Positions 19,883-28,873 are shown, counted from the first letter of the stretch. The stretch is 64,000 nt of DNA from Micrococcales bacterium (GCA_021287075.1 JAJTBD010000015.1:1-64000), one strand, 5' to 3'. Numbers and translations: made by a program. Notes: a model not told the origin generated them from the sequence alone.

Positions 19883-20503
19883 TCAGCGGGCGGCAGGTCC
19901 GCCGGACTCGTGGGGCGGGGTGTCGTCGCCTCCGTCGTCGGTGGGGTCCTCACCGGCGCTGAGCCGGTCCCAGTCGGTGCCGGTGCGCTCGCCCCGGGGG
20001 CCGGCCTCGGTGGGCGAGTCGTAGCGCGAGCCGAGGCTGGCCCACTCCCGGCTGCCGAGCGCCGCGCCCGCCGTGGCGAGCAGCAGCAGGAGCCCGCCGA
20101 GGAGCGCGAGCCAGGGCCAGGCGGTGACCGAGGCGTGGGTCTCGAGGCTGCCGGTGCGGCCGACGGCCTTGGCCGAGACCGAACCCAGCACGGTGTCGGC
20201 GGACAGGACCGAGCGCACCGCCAGGCCGACGGCCCCCATGGCCGCACCGAGCAGCAGGGCACGGGTGAGCCGGCGCACGACGCCCGCCGAGGTCACGGTC
20301 GCGATGACTGCCGCGAGCGAGACCACCGCCACCGCGACGATGCCAGGGGCCGCCTCGGTGCCCTTGGCGGCGACCTCGCTGGCACCGAGGACGGCATCGC
20401 TCACGGTGCCCGTGATCCACTCGCGCCCACCGCTGGCGATGAGCAGACCGGCCCCCAGGAGCCCGAGGAGCACGACGCTCGACTTCCTGCCCAGGCGGCT
20501 CAT
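19883..20503 (-). CDS. Trp-operon associated membrane protein
   Basis: This 206-residue protein belongs by context and layout to the Trp_oprn_chp family (TIGR02234-like). It has four hydrophobic segments: VVLLGLLGAGLLIASGGREW near the start with the typical G-G-R-x-W, GIVAVAVVSLAAVIATVT, ALLLGAAMGAVGLAV and WPWLALLGGLLLLLATAGA. A hydrophilic tail of about 45 residues rich in Asp, Gly and Thr follows. Its ATG overlaps the trpE stop as ATGA. The role is unknown; a function in tryptophan or indole handling has been proposed for the family only from context. Confidence 0.85.
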   Translation of the reverse strand: MSRLGRKSSVVLLGLLGAGLLIASGGREWITGTVSDAVLGASEVAAKGTEAAPGIVAVAVVSLAAVIATVTSAGVVRRLTRALLLGAAMGAVGLAVRSVLSADTVLGSVSAKAVGRTGSLETHASVTAWPWLALLGGLLLLLATAGAALGSREWASLGSRYDSPTEAGPRGERTGTDWDRLSAGEDPTDDGGDDTPPHESGGPAAR

Positions 20504-22062
20504 GAGGCACCGCCCGGTGCTCGCATCGCGCTGGCCGCCGCCACCGCGCGGAGGGCGGCGGCGGCCTTGTTGCGGGTCTCCTCGTATTCGCTGGTGGGCA
20601 CCGAGTCGGCCACGATCCCGGCGCCGGCCTGCACGTGGGCCATGCCGTCCTTGACGAGGGCGGTGCGGATCGCGATGGCCATGTCGAGGTCGCCGTGGAA
20701 GTCGAGATAGCCGACGACCCCGCCATAGACGCCGCGGCGGGAGGGCTCATAGGCCTCGATGAGCTGGAGCGCGCGGGGTTTGGGGGCGCCCGACAGGGTG
20801 CCTGCGGGGAAGGTCGCGGCCAGGACGTCATAGGCCCGGGTCTCCGGCCTGAGCCGGCCGGTCACGGTGGACTCGAGGTGGATGACGTGGCTGTAGCGGC
20901 GGATCGTCATGAACTCCACGACGTCGACCGTGCCGGCCTCGCAGACCCGCTGGAGGTCATTGCGGCCGAGGTCGACGAGCATGACGTGCTCGGAGCGTTC
21001 CTTGGGGTCGACGAGCAGGTCCTCGCCGAGCGCCACATCCTCCTCGGGCGTCTTGCCGCGGGGGCGGGAGCCGGCGATGGGGTGGGTGATCGTCTCACGG
21101 CCGGTCACCTTGACCAGCGCCTCGGGTGAGGAGCCGACGATGTCATAGCTGCCGCCGTCGGGGTGCTCGAGGCGGAAGAGATACATATAGGGGCTGGGGT
21201 TGGTGCTGCGCAGCGCGCGGTAGACGTCGAGCGCGTCGGCCTCGCAGGGCATCGAGAACCGCTGGGAGAGCACGACCTGGAAGACCTCGCCGGCGCGGAT
21301 GTCCTCCTTGCCCCGCTCGACGAGGTCCTCGAAGTCGGCGGCGGACATGTTGGCCTCGACGGTCGCGAGCGCCCGCGCCATGGCGTCCTCGTCGAGCACC
21401 GCCACGGTCGACTCGGCGGGCGCGGCGAGGTCGGCGGTCATCGCGTCGAGCCGCTGGGCCGACTCGGCCCAGACCTCCTCGACCCGCGCGTCGGTGTCGT
21501 CGTAGTTGATGGCGTTGGCGATGAGCAGCAGCGAGCCGTCGGTGTGGTCGAGGACGGCCAGGTCGGTCGCGAGCATCATCGCCACCTCCGGCACGCCCAG
21601 GACGTCGGGAGCGGTCTCAGGGACCTTCTCCCAGCGGCGCACCGCGTCATAGCCCACGGCGCCGACCATGCCACCGGTCAGCGGGGGCAGCCCGGCGACC
21701 GGGTCGGTGGCCAGCGTCTCGACGGTCGCGCGGAGCGTCTCGACGGCCAGCCCCTCCGTCGGGACCCCGGCCGGGGGCTCGCCGATCCAGTGGGTCTGCC
21801 CGTCACGCGCGGTGAGCGTGGCGCGGGAGGCCGCGCCGACTATCGAGTAGCGCGACCAGACCCCGCCGTGCTCGGCGGACTCGAGCAGGAAGGTGCCGGG
21901 GGCGTCCTTGGCCAGTTTGCGATAGACCCCGACAGGCGTCTCGCCGTCGGCCATGAGCCGGCGCACGACGGGGATGACCCGGCGGTCGCGGGCGAGCTCG
22001 CGGAAGGTCTCCAGGTCGGGCCAGGTGCGGCCATAGGTCAGGTCGGCGTGCGGCTCAGCCAC
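20500..22062 (-). CDS. trpE: Anthranilate synthase component I
   Basis: This 520-residue enzyme converts chorismate to anthranilate using ammonia from TrpG, which is not encoded here. The N-terminal feedback region is followed by the chorismate-binding half with [45 protein letters not shown], and [20 protein letters not shown]. The C-terminal [18 protein letters not shown] is intact. The GTG at 22062 lies inside the end of hisI (an 8-nt overlap), so trpE translation is coupled to a histidine gene. No leader peptide or attenuator is visible. Confidence 0.96.
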   Translation of the reverse strand: MAEPHADLTYGRTWPDLETFRELARDRRVIPVVRRLMADGETPVGVYRKLAKDAPGTFLLESAEHGGVWSRYSIVGAASRATLTARDGQTHWIGEPPAGVPTEGLAVETLRATVETLATDPVAGLPPLTGGMVGAVGYDAVRRWEKVPETAPDVLGVPEVAMMLATDLAVLDHTDGSLLLIANAINYDDTDARVEEVWAESAQRLDAMTADLAAPAESTVAVLDEDAMARALATVEANMSAADFEDLVERGKEDIRAGEVFQVVLSQRFSMPCEADALDVYRALRSTNPSPYMYLFRLEHPDGGSYDIVGSSPEALVKVTGRETITHPIAGSRPRGKTPEEDVALGEDLLVDPKERSEHVMLVDLGRNDLQRVCEAGTVDVVEFMTIRRYSHVIHLESTVTGRLRPETRAYDVLAATFPAGTLSGAPKPRALQLIEAYEPSRRGVYGGVVGYLDFHGDLDMAIAIRTALVKDGMAHVQAGAGIVADSVPTSEYEETRNKAAAALRAVAAASAMRAPGGAS

Positions 22063-22441
22063 GGGGCGCCTCCCCTGCCGCGGCCGCGCCGACGGCGTCG
22101 TATGCCGCGAGGTCGCCGGCGTCGAAGCAGGTGCGCTCGCCGGTGTGGCAGGCCGCGCCGACCTGGTCGACGCGCACGAGCAGGGCGTCACCGTCGCAGT
22201 CGAGGGCGACCGAGCGCACGTGCTGCATGTGACCGGAGGTGTCGCCCTTGCGCCAGTACTCGCTCCGGCTGCGCGACCAGAAGGTCACCCGCCCCTCGGT
22301 CAGCGTGCGGCGCAGCGCCTCGTCGTCCATCCAGCCGAGCATCAGCACCTCACCGGTGTCGTGCTGCTGGACGATCGCGGCCACGAGACCGGAGGGGTCG
22401 CGCTTGAGTCGCGCGGCGACGGTCGGGTCGAGGGAAGTCAC
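22055..22441 (-). CDS. hisI: Phosphoribosyl-AMP cyclohydrolase
   Basis: This 128-residue enzyme opens the purine ring of PR-AMP in histidine synthesis. Signatures are [39 protein letters not shown] and the metal ligands in [25 protein letters not shown]. It lacks the HisE domain, which is encoded separately at 27308-27571. The GTG at 22441 has CACAAT ending 6 nt upstream, suggesting a leaderless transcript that would run on into trpE. The gene is divergent from the DinB-like gene. Confidence 0.95.
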   Translation of the reverse strand: MTSLDPTVAARLKRDPSGLVAAIVQQHDTGEVLMLGWMDDEALRRTLTEGRVTFWSRSRSEYWRKGDTSGHMQHVRSVALDCDGDALLVRVDQVGAACHTGERTCFDAGDLAAYDAVGAAAAGEAPRG

Positions 22442-22447
22442 CAGGTC

Positions 22448-22453
22448 ATTGTG
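22448..22453 (-). promoter_or_regulatory. -10-like CACAAT, leaderless hisI
   Basis: CACAAT keeps the core A at position 2 and T at position 6 and ends 6 nt before the GTG of hisI. It would start the hisI-trpE transcript. Confidence 0.35.
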
Positions 22454-22485
22454 CCGCGAGGGCGCGATCACCCCGACGCGGCGTC

Positions 22486-22491
22486 CATGAT
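22486..22491 (+). promoter_or_regulatory. -10-like CATGAT before DinB-like gene
   Basis: CATGAT lies 7 nt before the ATG at 22499, in the 57-bp divergent region shared with hisI. The gap TGGGGGC could alternatively act as a weak ribosome-binding site. Confidence 0.3.
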
Positions 22492-22498
22492 TGGGGGC

Positions 22499-23137
22499 AT
22501 GACCCACCTTGCGCGCCTCGAACGGATCGGCCTCTGCGACACCATGGAGCGGGTCGGCCCCGACGCCCCCACGCTGTGCGAGGGCTGGGACACCGCCGAC
22601 CTCGCCGCCCACCTCGTGGTCCGCGAGCGCCGGCCCGACGCCGCCGCCGGTGTGCTGCTCGCGCCGCTCGCCTCGCACACCGAGCGGGTCCAGGACGGGT
22701 ATGCCGCCAAGCCCTGGCACGACCTGGTCGACCTGGTCCGCAGCGGGCCGCCCACGCTCTCGCCCACCCGGGTGCCCGCCGTCGACGACGCGGTCAACCT
22801 CGCGGAGTTCTTTGTCCACCACGAGGACGTGCTGCGGGCGCAGGAGGGCTGGCGCCCGCGGCCCACGAGCCCGGCGCTCCAGAAGGCGCTGTGGTCGGCA
22901 CTGGGGCGGATGGCCTCGCCGATGTTCCGGGCCGCCCCGGTCGGCGTGGTGCTCATCGCCCCCGAGGGCCGCACCGCACCCCGGCGGCCCCGCCCCGGCC
23001 ACGGCACGGTGATCATGCGCGGCGAGCCCGGCGAGCTGCTCCTCGCGGCATTCGGGCGGCTGCCGGTCGCCGACGTGCGGCTCGAGGGCGAGCCGGCCGA
23101 CATCGAGGCCCTGCGCTCCGCTCGCCTCGGGCTCTGA
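22499..23137 (+). CDS. TIGR03085-like DinB-fold metal-binding protein
   Basis: This 212-residue cytosolic protein has the actinobacterial maleylpyruvate-isomerase/DinB helical fold. The metal-binding histidines are visible in [14 protein letters not shown] and in [13 protein letters not shown], with a conserved CEGWDTADL at the start. Members of this group are often linked to mycothiol-dependent reactions; the substrate here is unknown. The overall pattern, including the ending GEPADIEAL, matches TIGR03085-type proteins. It is divergent from hisI and convergent with hisF, with only 11 bp between the stops. Confidence 0.85.
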   Translation: MTHLARLERIGLCDTMERVGPDAPTLCEGWDTADLAAHLVVRERRPDAAAGVLLAPLASHTERVQDGYAAKPWHDLVDLVRSGPPTLSPTRVPAVDDAVNLAEFFVHHEDVLRAQEGWRPRPTSPALQKALWSALGRMASPMFRAAPVGVVLIAPEGRTAPRRPRPGHGTVIMRGEPGELLLAAFGRLPVADVRLEGEPADIEALRSARLGL

Positions 23138-23148
23138 GCCCGCGGGCG

Positions 23149-23922
23149 TCAGCGCACCGGGTGGCCCGCGGCGCGCAGGCCGTCCTTGACCTGCCCGATG
23201 GTCAGCTCGCCGAAGTGGAAGACGCTGGCGGCCAGCACGGCGTCGGCGCCCGCCTCGACGGCCGGCGCGAAGTGCTCGACGGCGCCGGCACCGCCGCTGG
23301 CGATGACCGGCACGGAGACTGCGGCCCGCACGAGCCGGATGAGCTCGAGGTCGAAGCCGTCCTTGGTGCCGTCGGCATCCATGGAGTTGAGCAGGATCTC
23401 GCCCGCACCCAGCTCGGCAGCGCGGGCGCACCACTCGACCGCGTCGATCCCCGTGCCCTCGCGACCGCCGTGGGTGGTCACCTCGAAGCCGCCCGTCGGG
23501 CTCCCGTCGTCGCCGCGGCGGCGGCGGACATCGGCCGAGAGCACGAGCACCTGCGCGCCGAAGCGGTCGGAGATCTCGGCGATGACCTCCGGCCGCGCGA
23601 TCGCCGCGGTGTTGATGCCGACCTTGTCGGCGCCGGCGCGCAGCAGCCGGTCGACGTCGTCGACGGTGCGCACTCCCCCGCCGACGGTCAGCGGGATGAA
23701 GGCCTCCTCGGCGGTGCGGCGCACCACGTCATAGGTGGTCTCGCGGTTGCCGCTGCTGGCGGTCACGTCGAGGAAGGTGAGCTCGTCGGCCCCCTGCCGG
23801 TCATAGGTGCGGGCCAGCTCGACCGGGTCGCCGGCGTCGCGCAGGTTCTCGAAGTTGACGCCCTTGACGACACGGCCTGCGTCGACGTCGAGGCAGGGGA
23901 TCACGCGGATGGCAACACTCAC
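23149..23922 (-). CDS. hisF: Imidazole glycerol phosphate synthase cyclase HisF
   Basis: This 257-residue TIM barrel forms imidazole glycerol phosphate together with HisH. The catalytic Asp in [20 protein letters not shown] and the second acidic residue in [11 protein letters not shown] are present, as are [20 protein letters not shown] and phosphate-binding [11 protein letters not shown]. The insert [18 protein letters not shown] is typical of actinobacterial HisF. The GTG at 23922 has TACGGT ending 6 nt upstream. HisH is not in the window. The divergent neighbour starts only 31 bp away. Confidence 0.96.
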   Translation of the reverse strand: MSVAIRVIPCLDVDAGRVVKGVNFENLRDAGDPVELARTYDRQGADELTFLDVTASSGNRETTYDVVRRTAEEAFIPLTVGGGVRTVDDVDRLLRAGADKVGINTAAIARPEVIAEISDRFGAQVLVLSADVRRRRGDDGSPTGGFEVTTHGGREGTGIDAVEWCARAAELGAGEILLNSMDADGTKDGFDLELIRLVRAAVSVPVIASGGAGAVEHFAPAVEAGADAVLAASVFHFGELTIGQVKDGLRAAGHPVR

Positions 23923-23928
23923 GCGCAA

Positions 23929-23934
23929 ACCGTA
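23929..23934 (-). promoter_or_regulatory. -10-like TACGGT, leaderless hisF
   Basis: TACGGT on the minus strand ends 6 nt before hisF. It lies 6 bp from the opposing TAGGGT of the divergent gene, so the two promoters must overlap physically. Confidence 0.5.
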
Positions 23935-23940
23935 CCGACC

Positions 23941-23946
23941 TAGGGT
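23941..23946 (+). promoter_or_regulatory. -10-like TAGGGT, leaderless P-loop gene
   Basis: TAGGGT on the plus strand ends 7 nt before the ATG at 23954, with no ribosome-binding site in between. It is the counterpart of the hisF -10 element. Confidence 0.5.
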
Positions 23947-23953
23947 GGTCGCC

Positions 23954-24541
23954 ATGCCCACCGGTCCGTATGCCGCCAGCTCCCGCCCCGCGGCCCGCGA
24001 TGCGCTGGTCGCGCTCGCCCGGGAGCGGGGCCCGCGCTGCGGCGAGACCCTCGTCGTCGCGGTCGACGGCCCGAGCGGCGCCGGCAAGACCGCCTTCGCG
24101 GCGATGCTGGCCGAGCACCTCGGCGCGGGCACGGTGCACATGGACGACCTGTATGCCGGGTGGGACGGCCTCGAGGGCTCGTCCAGGCGGCTGGTGGGCG
24201 ATGTCCTGGAGCCGCTCGCCCGGGGCGAGCACACGGCATACCGCCGATGGGACTGGGAGACAGGGGAACTCGGCGGACTGGCCATGCTCGGCCGGCCATC
24301 GAGCCTCGTGGTCGAGGGGTGCGGCGCCGGGGCGACACCGGTGCGCGAGTGGCTGTCGGCGCTGGCCTGGGTCGACGCCGACCCCGCGACCAGGCGAGCG
24401 CGGGCGCTGGAGCGGGAGCCCGGCTTCGAGCCCTATTGGGAGCGGTGGGCGCAGGGCGAGCGGGAGCACTTCCCGCTGCACCGCACCCGCGAGCACGCCG
24501 ACGTGGCCCTGTCGACGACCGACTGGCCGGAGCCCCGATAA
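23954..24541 (+). CDS. P-loop kinase, uridine-kinase-like
   Basis: This 195-residue cytosolic NTPase has a clear Walker A loop GPSGAGKT at residues 39-46, preceded by ETLVVAVD, and an acidic [16 protein letters not shown] stretch that resembles the substrate-binding region of uridine/phosphoribulokinase-like kinases. VVEGCGAG and a basic LID-like region ([11 protein letters not shown]) follow. The true substrate is unknown. The start at 23954 is preceded by TAGGGT at 7 nt; the TAA stop shares one base with the ATG of the next gene, so the two are co-transcribed. Confidence 0.75.
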   Translation: MPTGPYAASSRPAARDALVALARERGPRCGETLVVAVDGPSGAGKTAFAAMLAEHLGAGTVHMDDLYAGWDGLEGSSRRLVGDVLEPLARGEHTAYRRWDWETGELGGLAMLGRPSSLVVEGCGAGATPVREWLSALAWVDADPATRRARALEREPGFEPYWERWAQGEREHFPLHRTREHADVALSTTDWPEPR

Positions 24542-25743
24542 TGGCCGCCATGGACCGAGCGCCCCACACCAGCGGCGCCCGGCGGGGCGTGGCAGGGCTG
24601 CGGCGGCTGCGCGACACCTATGGCGCCAAGGCGGTCGAGGTCTCGCGCGCATCGGCCAAGGCACGGCTGATGCGGCTGCGCAAGAGACTGACCTTCATCC
24701 TCAGCTGCGCCGTCGGGGCCGCCATCGCGTGGTGGTTCGCCAGGGACGTGCTGCACCACGAGATGCCGTTCTTCGCGCCGATCACGGCGATGATCTGCCT
24801 CGGCCTGTCCTATGGCCAGCGGCTGCGCCGGGCCGGCGAGATCATGGTCGGTGTCGCGATCGGCGTCTTCATCGGCGATGTCTTCGTGCACCTGTTCGGC
24901 ACTGGACCATGGCAGATCCTGGTCGTCGTCACGATCGCGATGTCGCTCGCCGCACTCTCGGGCCAGGGCGCCCTGATGAGCACCCAGGCCGGTGTGCAGG
25001 CGGTCGTCGTGACCACCCTCGTGGCGGCGCCCGGCCAGGCGTTCACCCGCTGGCTCGACGCAGTCATCGGCGGCAGTGTGGGCCTGCTCATCGCGGCCCT
25101 CGCGCCGGCCACCCCCGTGCGCCGCCCCCGCCAGCAGGCGGCGACCGTGCTGCGCGAGCTTGCGGCGACGGCCCGCGACGCGATGGCCGCGCTGCGCTCC
25201 GGCGACCACGCCGCCGCCAAGGCCGCACTGCGGCGGGCCCGGGCGACCGAGGGCATGCTCGACGAGCTGCGCACCCTCTCGGCGGAGGGCATCGCGGTGG
25301 TGCGTCTCTCCCCCATCCGGCGGCGCCATCTGCCGGGCGTGCAGGCCATCGCCCAGCTGCTCGAGCCGCTGGACCGGGCCACCCGCAACCTGCGGGTGCT
25401 GGTGCGCCGCACCGAGATCGCGGTCTGGAGCGGCGATGAGGTGCCGGCGTCCTATGTCGAGACGGTGGACCGTCTCGCCGACCTGATGGACATGGCCGCG
25501 ACCGAGCTGCACGACCGTCACCTGCCGGACCGCACCGCCGACCACCTCATGGCCCTCGGGCGCGACACGGCGATGCCCCTGCCGCACACCACGGTCTCGG
25601 CGGCGGTCATCCGCGCGCAGACCCGGTCGATGATCGTCGACCTGCTCCAGCTGACCGGCCGGTCACTGGATGAGGCCCGCCAGTCGATCGGCCTCGACCC
25701 CGACGGCGACGACGACCTCGACGAGGACGGCGAGGCCGGCTAG
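24541..25743 (+). CDS. FUSC-family aromatic acid exporter-like protein
   Basis: This 400-residue membrane protein has an N-terminal block of five or six helices (FILSCAVGAAIAWWFARDVL, FFAPITAMICLGLSYGQRL, EIMVGVAIGVFIGDVFVHLF, ILVVVTIAMSLAAL, AVIGGSVGLLIAALAP) and a long cytosolic C-terminal helical half ending in an Asp/Glu-rich tail (DDDLDEDGEAG). The layout and the Gly/Arg motif SYGQRLRRAGEIMVGVAIG match FUSC_2-type exporters. The substrate is unknown. The start overlaps the preceding stop by one base. It is convergent with the PH-like gene. Confidence 0.8.
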   Translation: MAAMDRAPHTSGARRGVAGLRRLRDTYGAKAVEVSRASAKARLMRLRKRLTFILSCAVGAAIAWWFARDVLHHEMPFFAPITAMICLGLSYGQRLRRAGEIMVGVAIGVFIGDVFVHLFGTGPWQILVVVTIAMSLAALSGQGALMSTQAGVQAVVVTTLVAAPGQAFTRWLDAVIGGSVGLLIAALAPATPVRRPRQQAATVLRELAATARDAMAALRSGDHAAAKAALRRARATEGMLDELRTLSAEGIAVVRLSPIRRRHLPGVQAIAQLLEPLDRATRNLRVLVRRTEIAVWSGDEVPASYVETVDRLADLMDMAATELHDRHLPDRTADHLMALGRDTAMPLPHTTVSAAVIRAQTRSMIVDLLQLTGRSLDEARQSIGLDPDGDDDLDEDGEAG

Positions 25744-25786
25744 GACACTTCCGGCCCGTGCCATCGCGGGGAGGCACAGAGTGGTC

Positions 25787-25897
25787 ACCACACCGCCATC
25801 GATGGCGCCCCCACGACCACATCCGTCGCCGGTACGGCACCACCGCGACCACACTCACCGCCGGCACGGCGTCCCCGCGACCACACCCGCGGTCGGA
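25787..25897. repeat. Degenerate tandem repeat, about 29-32 bp units
   Basis: Between the convergent FUSC and PH-like genes the element CGACCACA-N-ACCGCCGG recurs. Units begin near 25814, 25846 and 25878 with a 32-bp period, and a weaker unit begins near 25785. It contains no gene. It may be a decayed repeat or part of a shared 3' region. Confidence 0.5.
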
Positions 25898-25900
25898 GCG

Positions 25901-26398
25901 TCAGGCCTCGCTGGACGGCGGCACGGCCTCGTGTCCGCCGAGGGCCTGGACGAGCGCGGCGAGGCGGGCGGCCTCGGCGCGGCCGCGGGGCCCGTCGGCC
26001 TTCTGGACCGCCATGACGGCGAGGGTCTCGAGATTGCTCAGGTCGAGATACACCCACGGGTCCCCGCCGCTGAAGCGCACGGTCTCGATCTCGTCCCAGC
26101 GCAGTCGCCGCCGCAGGATGAGGTTCTGGACGCTCAGGCCCTCCCGGTCGGGGTCGGCGTGGATGCGGCCATAGCGCCACATCAGCCAGGCGATCGCCAG
26201 GCCGCACGAGAGCATGAGCATGCGGTCGATCGGACCCCAGCTGCCGCCGCGGGACTCCCCGGGCATGAGCACGGCGATGCCGCCGAAGATCAGGATCGAG
26301 ACCAGCGCCGAGATCCACGCGACGAGCTTGCCGCGCCGGGAGGTGAAGGTCGCGAAGGGGTCGGGGCCGGACGTAGTCGGGGCGGTGGGATCGCTCAT
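25901..26398 (-). CDS. Two-TM protein with bacterial PH-like domain
   Basis: This 165-residue protein has an N-terminal polar tail, two membrane helices (KLVAWISALVSILIFGGIAVLM and MLMLSCGLAIAWLMWRYGRI) and a C-terminal domain of about 90 residues containing GLSVQNLILRRRLRWDEIETVRF. That segment matches the bPH_6-like pleckstrin-homology fold seen in actinobacterial membrane proteins beside his genes. The function is unknown. It is followed upstream by hisG with a 21-bp gap on the same strand and is probably co-transcribed with hisE and hisG. Confidence 0.75.
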   Translation of the reverse strand: MSDPTAPTTSGPDPFATFTSRRGKLVAWISALVSILIFGGIAVLMPGESRGGSWGPIDRMLMLSCGLAIAWLMWRYGRIHADPDREGLSVQNLILRRRLRWDEIETVRFSGGDPWVYLDLSNLETLAVMAVQKADGPRGRAEAARLAALVQALGGHEAVPPSSEA

Positions 26399-26419
26399 GG
26401 CGTCAGGTCGGCGTCAGGA

Positions 26420-27262
26420 TCAGAGCCGGCAGGCCGCGATGTCGGTGACCAGGATGGCGCGCGCGCCGAGGTCATAGAGCGCGTCCATCACCCGGTTGGT
26501 GCTGCCCCGGGGGACCATCGCGCGGACGGCCTTCCACTCCTCGTTCTGGAGCGAGGAGACCGTGGGCGACTCCAGCCCGGGCGTGAGGGCGCAGGCCTGG
26601 TCCACCAGGTGGGTCGGCACGTCATAGTCGAGCATCACGTAGCCGCGCGCCGTCAGCACGCCCTGGAGGCGCCGCACGAGCACGGCGACGCTGGCCTCGT
26701 CGGCGTCGCGTCGGGTGACCATGACCGCCTCGGAGCGCATGATCGGGTCGCCAAAGACCTCCAGGCCCTGGTTGCGCAGCGTGGTGCCGGTCTCGACGAC
26801 ATCGGCGATGACATCGGCCACGCCGAGGGTGATCGCGGTCTCGACAGCGCCGTCCAGGCGCACGACGTCGGCCTCGACGCCCTTGTCGGCCAGGTGCGCC
26901 CGCACCAGCCCGGCATAGGAGGTGGCCACGCGCTTGCCGGCGAGGTCCTCCGCACGGCTGGCGGTGCCGGGTCGCGCGGCGAAGCGGAAGGTCGAGCGGG
27001 CGAAGCCGAGCGGCAGGATCTCGTCGGCGGGGGCCTCGGAGTCCAGCAGCAGGTCGCGGCCGGTGATGCCGGCGTCGAGGGTGCCCGACCCGACATAGAC
27101 CGCGATGTCGCGCGGTCGCAGGAAGAAGAACTCGACGTCGTTGTCGGCGTCGGCCAGCACGAGCTCCTTGGAGTCGCGGCGTCCGCGGTATCCAGCCTCC
27201 CGGAGCATCTCGGCGGAGGGCTCGGCGAGGGATCCCTTGTTGGGGACGGCAATGCGCAGCAT
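26420..27262 (-). CDS. hisG: ATP phosphoribosyltransferase, long form
   Basis: This 280-residue enzyme catalyses the first and feedback-controlled step of histidine synthesis. The catalytic part starts MLRIAVPNKGSL and has YVGSGTLDAGITGRDLL, KRVATSYAGLVRAHL and the PRPP loop ADVIADVVETGTTLRNQGL. The C-terminal 75 residues form the ACT-like regulatory domain of the long form (ALTPGLESPTVSSL and the ending LGARAILVTDIAACRL). The histidine site is therefore expected in this protein rather than in a HisZ partner. It lies 45 bp after hisE. Confidence 0.96.
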   Translation of the reverse strand: MLRIAVPNKGSLAEPSAEMLREAGYRGRRDSKELVLADADNDVEFFFLRPRDIAVYVGSGTLDAGITGRDLLLDSEAPADEILPLGFARSTFRFAARPGTASRAEDLAGKRVATSYAGLVRAHLADKGVEADVVRLDGAVETAITLGVADVIADVVETGTTLRNQGLEVFGDPIMRSEAVMVTRRDADEASVAVLVRRLQGVLTARGYVMLDYDVPTHLVDQACALTPGLESPTVSSLQNEEWKAVRAMVPRGSTNRVMDALYDLGARAILVTDIAACRL

Positions 27263-27307
27263 CGGTGTCTTTCGGTGGTGGTCCGACGGTGGGTTGGGGG
27301 CCGGGGC

Positions 27308-27571
27308 CTAGAGATGGGTATAGACGTCCTCGAGCGAGATGCCCTTGGCGACCATCAGCACCTGGAGGTGATATAGCAGCTGGGAGATCTCCTCGGCGGC
27401 GGCCTCGTTGCCCTCGTACTCGGCGGCCATCCACACCTCGGCGGCCTCCTCGACGATCTTCTTGCCGATGAAATGGACGCCCGCGTCGAGCTCCTTGACC
27501 GTCCCGGAGCCCTCGGGCCGGGTCACGGCCTTGTCGCTCAGCTCGGCAAACAGGGCGTCGAAGGTCTTCAC
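27308..27571 (-). CDS. hisE: Phosphoribosyl-ATP pyrophosphatase
   Basis: This 87-residue all-helical enzyme hydrolyses PR-ATP to PR-AMP. The metal-binding signature is [32 protein letters not shown], with the family's EE...E..D-type acidic residues. The GTG at 27571 gives the usual start [17 protein letters not shown] lies 8 nt upstream and there is no ribosome-binding site. It precedes hisG, giving a hisE-hisG-PH-like unit. The gene is divergent from the broken membrane-protein gene. Confidence 0.93.
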   Translation of the reverse strand: MKTFDALFAELSDKAVTRPEGSGTVKELDAGVHFIGKKIVEEAAEVWMAAEYEGNEAAAEEISQLLYHLQVLMVAKGISLEDVYTHL

Positions 27572-27579
27572 GGTCCACA

Positions 27580-27585
27580 AGGATA
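27580..27585 (-). promoter_or_regulatory. -10-like TATCCT before hisE
   Basis: TATCCT ends 8 nt before the GTG of hisE. Transcription would start within a base or two of the start codon. Confidence 0.4.
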
Positions 27586-27779
27586 GGCGGTAAGCCGTGT
27601 GCCCCCTCCCCGGCCTCCACCCACCGAACACCGGGGCCGGCCGCCGGGAGAAGCCGCGAGCCCCACGCGTTCTCTCACCGTGTGATCCCGGTCGCAGTCT
27701 CCGAGGGGGCCGGACTGCCCGCGCGGTGGCAGGCATAGCGTCGAGACACATCGAGCCGATATCAGGGGAAGGCTTTGGC

Positions 27780-28473
27780 ATGAGCATTGTGCACCGCATC
27801 CACGACCGGCACGCAGCGTGGGCGCACCCGGCGACGGCCCGGGACATGCTGGCCCTGGCGGGCCTGGCCTTCCTCGGGCTGGGGCTGGAGTTCCTCGTCG
27901 CGACCTTCGACACCGCGGTGCTTGGGCGGGACCTCCAGGCGATGACCTCGACAGGCGATCCAGCACTGGGGACTCACGATCGCTGTATGGGCGGCCATGG
28001 CCGCCTATCTCGTCGCGCGGGCCCGACGCGAGCACGACGTCGACGTCCTCGCCAAGGTCGGGCCGCCCTCGGGCCGTGCTGCGCTCGGCGCACTGGTCCT
28101 GGTCGCGGCCATGTTCGCGCTCGGTCTGGCCATCCGTGACGGCTGGAAGCCCGTGCTCGAGGCAGACGGCAAGACCGCCGCCGAGTTCATCGCCCAGCAC
28201 GTCTACTACCTGGCGGAGGTCGCTCTCGTCCTCCTGCTCGTGGCCTTCGGGCAGCGCGCCGGCGAGCTGCGCTGGGGACGCCCCGAGGTCCCATGGGGCG
28301 GTCTGCTGGCCGGCCTCACCTGGGGCCTGATGCACACGCTGACTCAGGGCTCGCTCGCCGCCGGCGGCTATGCCGCTCTCTCGGGGCTGGCGCTGGGCAC
28401 GGCATACCTCCTGATGCGCAAGGACGTGCGCTTCGCCTATCCGCTGCTGGCCGTGCCCTTCATCCTCTGCTGA
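27780..28473 (+). pseudogene. Frameshifted integral membrane protein
   Basis: An ATG at 27780 with GGGGAAGG about 7 nt upstream opens a frame encoding [14 protein letters not shown] and a first helix ([21 protein letters not shown]). After about residue 55, near 27945-27950, the reading continues only in the next frame, where [25 protein letters not shown] leads into further helices and a WGLMHTLTQG motif, ending AVPFILC. Skipping one base restores a protein of about 230 residues. The WGLMH region resembles CPBP-type membrane proteins, but the EE motif is not seen, so I do not assign a function. This may be true decay or a sequencing error. The last 14 nt overlap the DUF488 remnant. Confidence 0.7.
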
Positions 28474-28868
28474 GGTCCCAGACGAGCAAGTCGCCGTCGA
28501 AGCGGGCCCCCGCGCTGGGGACGTGGGGCCGCAGACTGCCGTCGTGCATGAGGTGCACGACCTCAAGTCGGGACCGCGCGTCCACGCGGCATACGCCCGG
28601 AATGCCGTGACCTCCCACCAGGTGTCGACGATGCCTCGTCCTCGGCCTTGGTGAGGCGACGTCGGCCGCCCAGACGCTCCTCCCAGCGGTAGCCGACCCC
28701 GATCTCGGCGAGCCCCTCCTCGACCTGACCGCGTGCGGCGGCGGGGTTGCTCCGACTGCCCGGGAAGCGGCGCACGTCCACAACCTGCGCAATGCCGGCC
28801 CCGGCCACGAGCCCACCGAGCTCACCGCGGTCGAGGCGACCGTGGCCGAAGGTGATCAGGTGCGGCAC
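28460..28868 (-). pseudogene. DUF488 family remnant, frameshifted and deleted
   Basis: The GTG at 28868, 5 nt after the rpe stop, opens a clear DUF488 start: LITFGHGRLDRGELGGLV, then QVVDVRRFPGSRSNP. Near 28620-28640 the frame shifts, because DTWWEVTAFRAYAAWTRGPDL is encoded in another frame. That segment jumps almost directly, again in another frame, to VVHLMHDGSLRPHVPSAGAR, the expected C-terminal end. The middle part normally carrying the Cys/Trp-rich CHRR-type segment is missing. About 130 codons remain, fewer than I expect for the family. I read it as a non-functional copy with at least two frame changes and an internal deletion. Confidence 0.7.
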
Positions 28869-28873
28869 GGGCC

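Noticed and set aside
22055..22500. A tryptophan attenuator or T-box in front of trpE
   Set aside because: trpE starts inside hisI, and the upstream sequence encodes HisI. No Trp-codon leader peptide or T-box core was seen.
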